From NCBI GenBank assembly GCA_018402685.1, contig JAGYIJ010000002.1, forward strand, positions 310,001-374,000: DNA of 64,000 nucleotides. The letters run 5' to 3'. Below the pieces are notes generated by a model. It saw only the letters and a list, made by a program, of their open reading frames with translations, was not told the origin of the DNA and searched no databases. Below, in pieces: positions 31,796-43,982 of this stretch. A program made the position numbers and the translations under genes. Positions within the stretch are counted from its first letter, which is position 1, and each line of letters begins with the position of its first letter. The stretch comes from Aquiluna sp. (lineage in GTDB: Bacteria; Actinomycetota; Actinomycetes; Actinomycetales; Microbacteriaceae).

Positions 31796-32830
31796 ATGGC
31801 AAAGATATCCATATCCCGACGTGTTGCGCTCCTTGCCGCAGCAACCGCATCAACCCTCGCGCTAGTGGGTTGTGCTCCAGCAGAAGAGACCAGTGACTTC
31901 GGTTCTCTGGACGTTCAGTTCTCCTGGATCAAAAACGCTGAGTTCGCAGGAGAGTTCCTCGCAGACTCCAACGGCTACTACGAAGAAGAGGGCTTTAGCT
32001 CGGTGAACTTCATTGCCGGCCCAACCGCGACCGCAGCGGTTGTGCTCTCAGGAGGTGCACTGGTTGGTCTTTCAGACGCAATCGCAGTCACCCCGGTAAT
32101 CCTTGAAGAGGAAGCTCCGCTAAAGATCATTGGTGCAACCTTCCAAAAGAGCCCATTCACAATTCTGTCTTTGAAGGATGGCGCCAACATCGAGACCGCT
32201 CAGGACTTGATTGGTAAGCGAATCGGTGTTCAGGCTGGCGGTAACGAGACTTTGTTTGATGCTCTTTTGACCGCAAACGGTATCGACGCATCTGAGGTCA
32301 CCAAGGTTCCAGTTGAATACGATCCATCACCACTTGTAAACGGTGAGGTAGATGGCTTCTTGGCATACATCACCAACGAGTCGATCACCGTTGCAAACCT
32401 TGGTTTTGAAACCACCAACCTATTGTTTGCAGACGCAGGTCTACCATTTGTTGCCGAGGCATTCATCGTGACCCAGGACTCGATTGACAACAACCGCGAA
32501 GCACTCAAGGGCTTCCTGCGCGCAACAATCCGCGGCTGGAAGGACTCGATTGCTGACCCAGAGGCCGGTGCAAAGCTAGCCGTTGAGGTCTACGGAGCTG
32601 ACCTAGGACTAGATATCAACAAGGAGATTCAGCAGTCCGAGGCTCAGAACGAACTGCTTATCGTGACAGCTGAGACCCGTGCCAATGGCCTACTAACCGT
32701 CTCTGACGCATTGATGGCTGAGACCTTGGACACTCTCGCAACTGCTGGCTATGACATCAGCGCCGACCAGTTGTTTGACCTAAGCCTTTTGGCTGAGGTC
32801 TACGAAGAGAACCCAGAACTACTGGACTAA
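31796..32830 (+). CDS. NMT1/SsuA-type ABC transporter substrate-binding lipoprotein
   Basis: 344 aa with a lipoprotein signal peptide: charged start, hydrophobic stretch and lipobox LVGC (Cys26). The body matches the NMT1/THI5-like periplasmic-binding family (VQFSWIKNAEFAGEFLADSNGYYEEEGF in part; DLIGKRIGVQAGG; VDGFLAYITNES). Members bind hydroxymethylpyrimidine, riboflavin, sulfonates or other small molecules; NAEFAGEFLAD is closer to the pyrimidine/flavin group than to SsuA. No TPP- or FMN-riboswitch is visible in the 78-bp leader. SD GAAAGG precedes the ATG. Ligand unknown. Confidence 0.85.
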   Translation: MAKISISRRVALLAAATASTLALVGCAPAEETSDFGSLDVQFSWIKNAEFAGEFLADSNGYYEEEGFSSVNFIAGPTATAAVVLSGGALVGLSDAIAVTPVILEEEAPLKIIGATFQKSPFTILSLKDGANIETAQDLIGKRIGVQAGGNETLFDALLTANGIDASEVTKVPVEYDPSPLVNGEVDGFLAYITNESITVANLGFETTNLLFADAGLPFVAEAFIVTQDSIDNNREALKGFLRATIRGWKDSIADPEAGAKLAVEVYGADLGLDINKEIQQSEAQNELLIVTAETRANGLLTVSDALMAETLDTLATAGYDISADQLFDLSLLAEVYEENPELLD

Positions 32831-32839
32831 TCTTCACTA

Positions 32840-33655
32840 ATGGAATCTAACGCTGCCGCTGCCCAGGACCCTGTTCTGGGCAGCGGCATCACCATTTCAA
32901 ACCTCACCAAGAAGTTCTCGCTAGGCAAGGAAAGCGTCACCGCGCTGGACGATGCCACCCTGCACTCAGACCGCGGTAGCTTCTTATCGCTCTTAGGGCC
33001 CTCAGGTTGCGGCAAATCCACCATCTTGAGAATCCTTGCGGGCCTAGAGACCCCAACTTCGGGAAAGGTCACGGTCGATGGCATGGAGCCATTGGAACTG
33101 CGACGCGATCATCGACTCGGGATTGCCTTTCAAGACTCCGCACTAATGCCTTGGCGCAGCGTCTACCAAAACATCAAGCTGCCATTCGAACTAGCCCGGG
33201 TCGACGCAGACGATTCTTTGATTCAAGATCTGATTGAACTAGTTGGTCTCAAGGGCTTTGAGGGTGCGAAGCCCGCTCAGCTATCTGGTGGAATGCGACA
33301 GCGAGTGTCGATTGCCAGGGCACTTGTTGTTCAACCAAGCGTGCTCTTGCTGGATGAACCATTCGGTGCACTCGATGACATGACCAGGCAGCGCTTGAAC
33401 CTAGAGCTTTTGCGTATTTGGACCGAGAAACCCGCCACCACCTTGATGGTTACCCACGGCATTTCAGAAGCGATCTTCCTCTCCGACCAGGTTGCCGTGA
33501 TGAGCCCCAGGCCTGGCCGAATCAAAGAGGTCATTGATGTAAACCTCCCAAGGCCAAGGACCCCGGAGATGATGCGCACTCCCGAATTCCACGCCCTGCA
33601 CGACCACGCTTCAGATCTGCTATTTGGCTCCGGCGCATTGCACTCAGATGACTAG
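32840..33655 (+). CDS. ABC transporter ATP-binding protein (SsuB/TauB/NMT1 type)
   Basis: 271 aa ATPase. Walker [11 protein letters not shown]-loop [10 protein letters not shown], signature [15 protein letters not shown], Walker [15 protein letters not shown]-loop [20 protein letters not shown] at the C-terminus is typical of the nitrate/sulfonate/taurine subfamily. It starts 9 bp after the binding-protein gene and overlaps the first permease by 8 bases. Part of a four-gene importer. Confidence 0.9.
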   Translation: MESNAAAAQDPVLGSGITISNLTKKFSLGKESVTALDDATLHSDRGSFLSLLGPSGCGKSTILRILAGLETPTSGKVTVDGMEPLELRRDHRLGIAFQDSALMPWRSVYQNIKLPFELARVDADDSLIQDLIELVGLKGFEGAKPAQLSGGMRQRVSIARALVVQPSVLLLDEPFGALDDMTRQRLNLELLRIWTEKPATTLMVTHGISEAIFLSDQVAVMSPRPGRIKEVIDVNLPRPRTPEMMRTPEFHALHDHASDLLFGSGALHSDD

Positions 33656-34469
33656 CACCGTCACTAAAAAGGCTCGAGGTCGACTGACCTCGCTGGCTGG
33701 AATTGCCGCGACGATTGGTGTGTGGTGGCTTCTAGCCGCAACTGTCTTTGCATCGGTTGGGGCAAGGCCAGATGGCTCCGGAGGAGCCATCCCCACTCCC
33801 CCGGCTGTGATCGAACAGCTGATTGAAGATGGCCTTAGCTTTTATGTTCGAAACGGCAGCATCACCTTGTTGGAGGCTGCCCTTGGTTTTCTGTGGGGAA
33901 ACTCAATCGCCCTGGTGCTGGCCGCCATTGCTCTTACTGTTCCGAAGCTTGATTCACTTGCCTCGCAGATGGCAATCATCACCTACCTGATTCCGATTGT
34001 TGCAATCGGTCCAATCGTGCGACTGATTGTTGGAGCGCCGGGCCCAGGTGAACCAGCGGGAGCTGCGGTGGTGCTTGCTGCAATGAGCGTTTTGTTCACC
34101 ACCTATATCGGAGCCGTGACTGGAGTGAAGTCAACCGACAAGCGAATTCTCGATGTGGTGTCCGCCTATGGTGGCAACACTCTTGATCGACTTTTCAAGG
34201 TTCAGCTACTCTCTGCGCTGCCATCTGTGTTTGCAGCTTTCAAGATTGCGGCACCGGCCGCATTCTTGGGTGCGATTCTCGGTGAGTATGTCGGTGGCAC
34301 CGACGTCGGCTTTGGTCCTGCAATGGTGAATGCCCAGCAGTCGTTGGAGGTTGCCAGGGTCTGGGGTGTGGCTTTGGTCTCAGGGCTCTTGGCTGGAACC
34401 GGCTACTGGATCTTTGGTGTCATTGGCAGGCTGCTTACTCCGTGGGCTAACGATCAGGCGGTGAAATGA
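33648..34469 (+). CDS. ABC transporter permease, first subunit
   Basis: 273 aa from ATG 33648, inside the ATPase stop region. About six transmembrane helices; the cytoplasmic EAA-type loop reads [22 protein letters not shown] hydrophobic N-terminal helix follows a short basic start ([12 protein letters not shown]). It overlaps the second permease by four bases (ATGA), indicating a heterodimeric membrane domain. Confidence 0.85.
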   Translation: MTSTVTKKARGRLTSLAGIAATIGVWWLLAATVFASVGARPDGSGGAIPTPPAVIEQLIEDGLSFYVRNGSITLLEAALGFLWGNSIALVLAAIALTVPKLDSLASQMAIITYLIPIVAIGPIVRLIVGAPGPGEPAGAAVVLAAMSVLFTTYIGAVTGVKSTDKRILDVVSAYGGNTLDRLFKVQLLSALPSVFAAFKIAAPAAFLGAILGEYVGGTDVGFGPAMVNAQQSLEVARVWGVALVSGLLAGTGYWIFGVIGRLLTPWANDQAVK

Positions 34470-35338
34470 GCTTCAAACTAGAAGACACCGAAGATCGTTC
34501 GCTGATCGCCCTTAGAACCAAGGTCAAGCGCGACGCTGCCAAGCAGACCCTGAAGATCGTTTCGACCTCACTTGCAAACACCGGAGTCGCGCTTGTTGTG
34601 GTTTTGGGACTTTGGATGTTTGGGCTTTGGGCCTTTGATGTCACACCCTTCATTGGCAAAGGCCCGGTTGATGTCTTCAACTATCTATTTTTGGCTGAGA
34701 ATGCCGCTGAGCACCAAGAGCTCGTGATGGTTGCGCTTGGTCAAACGATGTATGACGCAGCTATTGGATTTTCGTTTGGGCTTTTGTTTGCGCTTGTGAT
34801 CTCGATATTGTTCACCCTTTCAAGGTCGATCGAGCAGGCACTGATGCCAATTGCAATGTTGCTGAGAAGCGTGCCGCTGATTGCAATGGCTCCGATCTTG
34901 ATTTTGATCTTTGGTCGTGAGCAGGTGACCGTTGCGGTGATGGGTGCGATTGTGGTGCTGTTTCCAGCCCTTGTGAACATCGTGTTTGGCCTTCGCAGCG
35001 CTTCACCATCAATGCTGGATGTTGCAACCGTCTATGGCGCAAACAAACTGGCAGCGCTTAGGTATGTAGCGCTGCCCTCCTCACTGCCATCGTTCTTTGC
35101 AGCAGTCAAGATCTCTGTCCCAGGAGCCATCACCGGAGCGCTGTTGGTGGAGTGGCTAGCGACCGGTCAGGGCATTGGCTATGCCATCATCTCGGCGGTT
35201 GGAAGGGCTAAGGCAAATGAGGTCTGGGCCTACGTCGTTGTAATAACGCTGGTGTCAATTCTTTTGTATAACATCGTCGGGCTAATAGAGAACTACGTGC
35301 TCAAGCGCTTTTCTCCCCAGCAGTGGAAAGAGCGCTAG
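34466..35338 (+). CDS. ABC transporter permease, second subunit
   Basis: 290 aa with about six transmembrane helices after a hydrophilic N-terminal 40 residues. The EAA loop reads ATVYGANKLAALRYVALPSSLP, followed by KISVPGAITGALLVEWLATGQGIGY, typical of SsuC/NMT1 permeases. Last gene of the putative operon that starts at the Lrp-type regulator. No terminator is visible before the DUF885 gene 43 bp downstream. Confidence 0.87.
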   Translation: MSFKLEDTEDRSLIALRTKVKRDAAKQTLKIVSTSLANTGVALVVVLGLWMFGLWAFDVTPFIGKGPVDVFNYLFLAENAAEHQELVMVALGQTMYDAAIGFSFGLLFALVISILFTLSRSIEQALMPIAMLLRSVPLIAMAPILILIFGREQVTVAVMGAIVVLFPALVNIVFGLRSASPSMLDVATVYGANKLAALRYVALPSSLPSFFAAVKISVPGAITGALLVEWLATGQGIGYAIISAVGRAKANEVWAYVVVITLVSILLYNIVGLIENYVLKRFSPQQWKER

Positions 35339-35381
35339 AAAACCCTGCAACAATAGTGATCTCTAATTTTTAGGAGCAAAG

Positions 35382-38372
<2,991 letters not shown>

Positions 38373-38423
38373 GACAGGTTGCGCCTAAATCAAGACCCAC
38401 TGATTTAGTGCGAGAATGCTGGC

Positions 38424-39842
38424 GTGACGAAGACGCGCTTAGAACACGATCTCATTGGCGACATGGAAGTTCCAAAGGAGGCCCTCTGGGGTGTCCACAC
38501 CGCAAGAGCGGTAGAGAACTTCCCAATCACAGGAGTGGCCATTGGTCACTACCGCAACCTCATCAAGGCCCTAGGGCTTGTCAAGGCAGCGGCCGCCAGG
38601 GCTAACGGTGCTGCCGGGGTGCTCTCCAAGGACAAAGCAGACCTGATTCATAGAGCAGCCATGGATGTTGCCAACGGCCTACTCGATGACCAGTTTGTTG
38701 TGGACGCGATTCAGGGTGGGGCTGGAACCAGCACCAACATGAATGCCAACGAGGTGATCGCCAACAGAGCACTCGAGATGCTGGGCAAAGAGTATGGCGA
38801 CTATGACGCCGTGCACCCAATCAATGATGTAAACGCCTCGCAATCCACCAACGATGTTTACCCCACGGCCTTGAAGATTGCGCTGATCTTTGAGATGCAG
38901 GAGCTGATCAACTCGCTAATCACTCTTGAGGGCGCCTACAGAACCAAGGCCAGAGAGTTTGCAGACGTGATCAAAATGGGTAGAACTCAGCTTCAGGACG
39001 CGGTGCCGATGACCCTTGGTCAGACCTTTGAGGCCTATGCGATCACTACCCGAGACGATGTTGATCGCCTGCACCAGGTAATCGAGCTGATGACCGAGAT
39101 CAACCTTGGTGGAACCGCAATCGGAACCCGCATCAATGCCAGTGCCACCTATGTCACTGAGGTATGCAAAGTGCTCAGCGAGCTAACAGGCGTAAACCTA
39201 ATGACCGCAGAGAACCTGGTCGAGGCAACCCAGGACACCGGAGTGTTTGTTCGCTGCTCCAACGCCCTCAGAGTGGTTGCGGTAAAGCAATCCAAGATCT
39301 CCAACGACCTAAGGCTTTTGTCCTCAGGGCCAAGAGCTGGATTCAACGAGATAAACCTGCCTGCCAAGCAGGCAGGTTCCTCGATCATGCCCGGCAAGGT
39401 GAACCCGGTCATTCCAGAAGTCATGAACCAGATCGCCTTCACCGTCATCGGTAACGACCTCACAGTTGCCATGGCTGCCGAGGCAGGGCAACTTGAGCTC
39501 AATGCCTTTGAGCCGGTCATCACCAGGTCTTTGATGATGTCGATTGGTTATCTAAAAAGAGGGTGTGCCACCCTGACCGATAACTGCATCCTGGGCATCA
39601 CGGCTAACAGAGAACTACTAAAGCAAACCGTCGAGAATTCAATTGGCCTAGTCACCGCGCTCTCTCCCAAGATTGGCTACGAGAAATCGACTCACGTTGC
39701 AAAGGTTGCTCAGGCAAACAATGCTTCTGTGAAGGACACGGTGATTGAACTTGGCTACATGACACTTGAGGAGTTTGACGCCGTGCTGGGTGATTTGGAA
39801 GCTCTCACGGGTCCCGAAACTATTCCACTGCAAGAGTTGTAG
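38424..39842 (+). CDS. aspA: Aspartate ammonia-lyase
   Basis: Deaminates aspartate to fumarate. 472 aa, intact. The superfamily signature GSSIMPGKVNPVIPEVMNQ is present, with GGAGTSTNMNANEVIANRA and KMGRTQLQDAVPMTLGQ. The N-terminal TRLEHDLIGDMEVPKEALWG is the aspartase pattern; fumarase C would share the signature but not this start. GTG 38424 is used; GAGAAT six bases before it would fit another leaderless start. Close to argG, which consumes aspartate. Confidence 0.93.
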   Translation: MTKTRLEHDLIGDMEVPKEALWGVHTARAVENFPITGVAIGHYRNLIKALGLVKAAAARANGAAGVLSKDKADLIHRAAMDVANGLLDDQFVVDAIQGGAGTSTNMNANEVIANRALEMLGKEYGDYDAVHPINDVNASQSTNDVYPTALKIALIFEMQELINSLITLEGAYRTKAREFADVIKMGRTQLQDAVPMTLGQTFEAYAITTRDDVDRLHQVIELMTEINLGGTAIGTRINASATYVTEVCKVLSELTGVNLMTAENLVEATQDTGVFVRCSNALRVVAVKQSKISNDLRLLSSGPRAGFNEINLPAKQAGSSIMPGKVNPVIPEVMNQIAFTVIGNDLTVAMAAEAGQLELNAFEPVITRSLMMSIGYLKRGCATLTDNCILGITANRELLKQTVENSIGLVTALSPKIGYEKSTHVAKVAQANNASVKDTVIELGYMTLEEFDAVLGDLEALTGPETIPLQEL

Positions 39843-39851
39843 GTTTGCCTG

Positions 39852-40547
39852 ATGAGCACACACATTGCAGCTAAGCCAGGCGAAATAGCAGAGACGATTC
39901 TTTTGCCCGGCGACCCCCTTAGAGCAAAGTGGATTGCCGAGGAGTTTCTTGATAAGCCGATGCTGTACAGCTCAGTGCGCAACATGTTTGGCTACACCGG
40001 CTACCACCAGGGCAAGAAGGTCTCGGTTCAGGGAACCGGCATGGGAGCTCCCTCAATAGGCATTTATGCTCACGAACTCTTTGACGAATATGGGGTTCAA
40101 AGGGCGATCAGAGTTGGAACATCCGGCGGTCTAGCACCAACCAAACTGCGCGATGTCGTAATCGCGATGACCGCATCAACCGATTCAAACATCAACCGCC
40201 GAGACACCAACGGTTTGGATTTTGCACCAAGTGCCAGCTTTGAGCTCTTAGAAAAGGCAGTTGCCAAGGCGAGAGAGCTTGGCATTGATCACCACGTTGG
40301 CGGCATTGCCTCAGGTGATCTCTTCTATGACAACACCGATTCTCTTGAGCAGTGGAAAAAGCTAGGAATTCTCGCTCTTGAGATGGAAACCAATCAGCTT
40401 TACACCCTGGCGGCCAAGTTCCGCAGGCAAGCCTTGAGCATTGTGACGGTTTCAGACATGATGGACGGCTCTGGCCACACCTCGAGCGAGGAACGTGAAA
40501 CAGGATTTAGATCGATGGTGCAAATCGCCCTCGCAACCCTTGACTAA
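39852..40547 (+). CDS. deoD: Purine nucleoside phosphorylase, DeoD type
   Basis: Phosphorolysis of purine (deoxy)nucleosides for salvage. 231 aa with ILLPGDPLRAKWIAEEFL, GTGMGAPSIGIYAHEL, the phosphate-binding RVGTSGGL and ALEMETNQLYTLAA, and the catalytic Asp in SDMMDG. Intact and the usual length for the hexameric bacterial enzyme. It starts 9 bp after aspA. Its stop codon overlaps the -35 box of the next gene. Confidence 0.95.
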   Translation: MSTHIAAKPGEIAETILLPGDPLRAKWIAEEFLDKPMLYSSVRNMFGYTGYHQGKKVSVQGTGMGAPSIGIYAHELFDEYGVQRAIRVGTSGGLAPTKLRDVVIAMTASTDSNINRRDTNGLDFAPSASFELLEKAVAKARELGIDHHVGGIASGDLFYDNTDSLEQWKKLGILALEMETNQLYTLAAKFRRQALSIVTVSDMMDGSGHTSSEERETGFRSMVQIALATLD

Positions 40548-40570
40548 ATAGATAACCATCTATGTATACT
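40540..40570 (+). promoter_or_regulatory. Promoter with 19-bp spacer and palindromic operator
   Basis: TTGACT (40540-40545), a 19-bp spacer, and TATACT (40565-40570), seven bases before the ATG of the small gene. The spacer contains the perfect palindrome ATAGAT-AACC-ATCTAT (40548-40563). A dyad inside an over-long spacer is the layout used by MerR-family activators, although a simple repressor would also fit. Confidence 0.55.
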
Positions 40571-40577
40571 CGAGCGC

Positions 40578-40832
40578 ATGAGTGAATGGAATTACACCAA
40601 GTGCGCAAAGCCCTTTGAATCTGAAGAGGCCGCGAGAAAGTTCATGGCGGAAAAGGATTTTGCAGGCCACATCCTCAAGCGTGACAATGGCTACGCAGCC
40701 GTTTGCCCCACCTACCCAGATGGCTACTACCCAGATGCAGTGCTGGTGGAATCCTTTGAAAACTCCAAGGGTGAGTTATCTGCTTGGAAGACTGAGCTGA
40801 CCATCACCTCACAGAGTGAGTGCTGCGACTAA
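40578..40832 (+). CDS. Small Cys-containing protein, unknown
   Basis: 84 aa, soluble, no signal. Cysteines at NYTKCAKPF, AAVCPTYPD and the C-terminal SECCD; several Tyr and Pro in the middle (PTYPDGYYPDAV). No SD: the start lies seven bases after a strong -10, so the mRNA is probably leaderless. Its own regulated promoter argues for a real gene. No family recognised; metal binding by the cysteines is only a guess. Convergent with the RibD-like gene (22-bp gap). Confidence 0.6.
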   Translation: MSEWNYTKCAKPFESEEAARKFMAEKDFAGHILKRDNGYAAVCPTYPDGYYPDAVLVESFENSKGELSAWKTELTITSQSECCD

Positions 40833-40854
40833 CTAGCTAGCAGTTTTTCTAGAT

Positions 40855-41670
40855 TCAGGATTGTATCTTGTGGCGGGGTTCAATGGCTCGCTGACCTGCC
40901 TTGGTGAGAGCAGAATCAAAAACCACCTCATTACCAATTGAAAAAGCCTCGGTTCTAGGGCGCATCGCATCGGCCATCTTCTCTGATTGCTCAGACAGGT
41001 TGATCCCGGCCGGACCACTACCAATCAAAACAGGAGCAACTGCAATTTGAATTCGATCTAACAGCCCCGCTTCTAGAAACTTCGCGATGGTGAGACTGCC
41101 ACCCTCAACCAAAATGTTTGATAAACCTTCGCCCTGAAGCGCTTCGATAATCGCGGCTGGCTCAATCTGACCCTCCAGTGAGCGGAAGCTGAATGACCTC
41201 CAAACCCATTAGCCCGAGGCGTATCAACTGCTTGGATTACAATCCTGCGCGCGCCATCTGCATGAAATACCGAAGAGTCATCCGAGAGACGAGCACTCGG
41301 GTCAATCACAACGCGCGCTGGGTTCTCGCCCTCGCAGTGCCTAACGGTCAATTGCGGTGAATCGTGAATGGCGGTCCGAACTCCAATCACAACTGCATCG
41401 ACCAGTGCCCGCATGCGGTGCAGGTGGGCTAGGCCGTCCGGGCCGGAGACGTGACCAACCTCGCCGCTCGCAGTTGCAATGCGCCCATCCAGCGACTGCC
41501 CCACCTGGGCGATTGTGGCAGGAGACAGGTCACGACGAGCCAGCGGACCATAGAGCCTCAGCGCTGCCTGCTCCGCAGTCACTGAAATCACCGCAACAGG
41601 TGCAGCTCTTATCTTCTCGAACTGCAAGCAGTCGATCCCAGACCGCCTTCGAGACATCAATACTGCGCAT
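40855..41670 (-). CDS. RibD C-terminal-like reductase, three +1 frameshifts
   Basis: Dihydrofolate-reductase-fold NADPH reductase of the RibD_C family; VGQSLDGRIAT, LHRMRALVDAVVIGVRTA, LTVRHCEGENPARVVIDP and NILVEGGSLTIAKFLEAGL are characteristic. The deaminase half of riboflavin RibD is absent, so it is not a riboflavin bifunctional enzyme. ATG 41670 is chosen (AGGG seven bases upstream; start MRSIDVSKAVWDRLLAV). Frames break near 41612, 41205 and 41175; repaired length is 270 aa. It overlaps the methyltransferase stop by 14 bases and is the last gene of the pterin-like operon. The native substrate is unknown. Confidence 0.8.
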
Positions 41671-42442
41671 CGGAAGACCCTAACAAAGTTGAGCCTGGAA
41701 GAGCGAGAATGTCCGCATGGCCGATAACGCAAGTTGAAAACTCCGCGGACAGCTTCGCCTCAGCCCAAGACTTGGCATCTGGTGCCCCTGCCTCTATTGC
41801 GGCCTGAGCAATCCCGGCAATCAATTCGTCGTGCAGAGCTTTGTCCTCAGACAGAAGTTGCCAAGGGCTTCTCGCCAAGGAAACTTCAAACCCCAAAGCG
41901 CTAAAAATCTCGCTGGCAGTGCTCGCAGCATCTGGACCAAGGGCGGGACCAAAGCCCTTATCGCTTCGCTGGTGAGCGTTGAAAGCCGCAGTCACCTCTC
42001 TATCAAGCTCGGATTCAGGCTGCCAAGACATCTGACCGTCATAGCTCAGAGCAAAATATGCTGGCACCTCTAGCAATGCAGCAAGATCCTCCAGCCACTT
42101 TCTTGAGACCAAATCCAATAGCGCCGATCCGGTCACCAGCGTCACACCCTCCAGGGGTAACGAATCAATTTCTCCGAGATCAAGCAAAAAAGCCTCAGTG
42201 TCGAATCCGGCTTCGTTCTTGGCGAGTGACAGTAGGACCGGGTCATTATCGACCAGTCGCCATTTAGTGTTCTCTGGCAGATAAGGCCTAAGTGCTCGGA
42301 TTGTGGAACCGGCGCCACAACCAAGATCCAGCACAACCGGGTCAGCAGTGGCACTTTGAGCCGCGAGTGTTGCAAGGTGAGAATCTCGAGCCTTTAGATC
42401 ATGAGGCTCACGCAAGGCTAGCCAGTCTGGAGAAAAACCCAA
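41657..42442 (-). CDS. Class I SAM-dependent methyltransferase
   Basis: 261 aa. The SAM motif I is VLDLGCGAGS (about residues 37-46), followed by an acidic strand end (RLVDNDP) and motif LVTGSALLDLVSRKWL. No transmembrane segment. Substrate unknown. It starts two bases after the PTPS-like gene stop and overlaps the RibD-like gene, so the four minus-strand genes ADH-PTPS-MT-RibD form one tight unit. A small-molecule methyltransferase of that pathway is the likely role. Confidence 0.78.
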   Translation of the reverse strand: MGFSPDWLALREPHDLKARDSHLATLAAQSATADPVVLDLGCGAGSTIRALRPYLPENTKWRLVDNDPVLLSLAKNEAGFDTEAFLLDLGEIDSLPLEGVTLVTGSALLDLVSRKWLEDLAALLEVPAYFALSYDGQMSWQPESELDREVTAAFNAHQRSDKGFGPALGPDAASTASEIFSALGFEVSLARSPWQLLSEDKALHDELIAGIAQAAIEAGAPDAKSWAEAKLSAEFSTCVIGHADILALPGSTLLGSSDAQY

Positions 42443-42444
42443 TC

Positions 42445-42840
42445 CTAGATCTCGCCTTCGTAAAAGGCCTTGGCGAGATGGCTCTCGTGCAGAGTGATTC
42501 TCAGCTTTAGCACTCTGGATTGATCCGCGAGCCTTCCGCTCTTGATGGCTGAAGCAAGGTTTTCAAAAATGTGTCCACACAAAAACTCAGTTGTGGTGAA
42601 CTTCCCTGCAAATTCCGCAATCTCATCGAGGTTTTGATACTTCAGCGGTGCCAGCACCTCTGACAAAACTTCGGTTGCTAGACCGATGTCGACCACCAAA
42701 CCATGCTCGTCTAGCTCCTTGGTGAAAAAGGCGGCGTCCACGGTGAATGTTGCGCCGTGCATGCCCTGCGCAGGACCAAACACCGCTGCAGGGAGCGAGT
42801 GGCCAATCATGATGTGGTCACGAACTTCAATAGCGAACAT
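42445..42840 (-). CDS. 6-pyruvoyltetrahydropterin synthase/QueD-like protein, divergent
   Basis: 131 aa T-fold protein. Matching pieces are DHIMIGHSL (His14), MHGATFTVDAAF (His28), VVDIG, TTTEFLCGHIFENLA and the C-terminal LHES. In PTPS/QueD the zinc is held by three His, the last two in an HGH motif; here the second of these is Ala30 (HGA), and no catalytic Cys precedes it. It is therefore unlikely to be a standard QueD, and may have another ligand or chemistry. Lies between the BchC-like dehydrogenase and the methyltransferase. Confidence 0.8.
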   Translation of the reverse strand: MFAIEVRDHIMIGHSLPAAVFGPAQGMHGATFTVDAAFFTKELDEHGLVVDIGLATEVLSEVLAPLKYQNLDEIAEFAGKFTTTEFLCGHIFENLASAIKSGRLADQSRVLKLRITLHESHLAKAFYEGEI

Positions 42841-42856
42841 TTTTCACTCCCTTTGG

Positions 42857-43802
42857 TTAGTAGCGGACTCGGTGACAAAGCGTGTTTGGATCAGTAAGAA
42901 TCTGAGCGTAGTTGGCTGGTAGGTCCATAAAGCTGCTCTCGCCACTAATCAGCGCATCCAGGATTGGGTCATTTAGTAGCTCTAACGCCTTGGCAAGCCG
43001 CCTTTGGTTGCTCCACCTGGCTGAGCGCTCGGCGGCAATAGAGCCAACCTGAGAGCTAACAAGTCTTAGCCGCTTGGAGTGAAAAGCTCCGCCAAGCCCT
43101 AGTGTCACCTCGGCATCACCAAACCAGCTCGCCTCCACCACGCTTGCCCCAACGCCCGCAAGCTTCAAAGCCAGGTTCAATCCCTCATTGGTGGCCGAGG
43201 TGTGGATCACAACATCGCAGTCTTTAGGGGCATTCTCAGCGGTAGCGAAGGAGCATCCGAGCTTCCTTGCCAACGCCTCTTTCGCAGGATTGATATCCAC
43301 GAGAGTGACCTCGGCCCCGGGCAGTCGCGATGCTAAATAGCCGGTTAGTAGGCCAATAACCCCAGCGCCAACAATCGCTATTCGGTCCCCCGCCTTGAGC
43401 ACCAGAATCCCAAAGAATATTCAGCGCAGTTTCCATGTTTGCAGCCAACACCGCGCGCTCAGCCGGAACACCATCGGGAATCAGGGTGAGCTCTTCAGGC
43501 TGAGCGCGAAAGCTGTCTTGATGCGGGTGAAGTGCGAAAACGAGCTTGCCTGCTAAATCGCCCTCCAAGACTTTTCCTACATTGCAGTAGCCGTATTTCA
43601 CGGGAAACGTAAACTCACCCTCTTGCCTAGGTGATCTCATTCTTTGGTGCTCAGTAAAAGGCACTCGACCCTCAAAAACTAATTTCTCGGTGCCGCGACT
43701 AATACCGGAGAAAAGTGTCTCGATTGCCACGCCATCACCCTGTTGAGCTTCCAGCAACTGAGCCTTCTTGGCTTCGGCGATCCAGAGAGCTAAAGGCTTC
43801 AT
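42857..43802 (-). CDS. Zinc-type alcohol dehydrogenase superfamily protein (BchC-like), one +1 frameshift
   Basis: Medium-chain dehydrogenase/reductase with Rossmann motif VGAGVIGLLTGY. The usual catalytic zinc Cys region is replaced by SGISRGTEKLVF, as in the BchC-like subgroup, so classical zinc catalysis is doubtful. PVKYGYCNVGKV and NMETALNILWD are also recognisable. The frame breaks near 43403 (TCT GGT GCT, one G too many), restoring VLKAGDRIAIVGAG. Repaired length is 314 aa. First gene of the ADH-PTPS-MT-RibD unit; divergent from the FkbM gene with a 180-bp gap. Confidence 0.8.
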
Positions 43803-43982
43803 TTGAGAAAAGCTCCCTTAAAGCAAAACTCAGCGCTGACTCCATGGCTTTCCATCACAGAATCCTAACTGACCCCGGCTCACGCGACCATTGCTACAAA
43901 AGAGCATGCTGGCGCAACGATCTTCTCCTCCTGCTTAGGATTGTGGCCATGGTTCAGGCGAGAAACTCACTAGGACAGTGAG

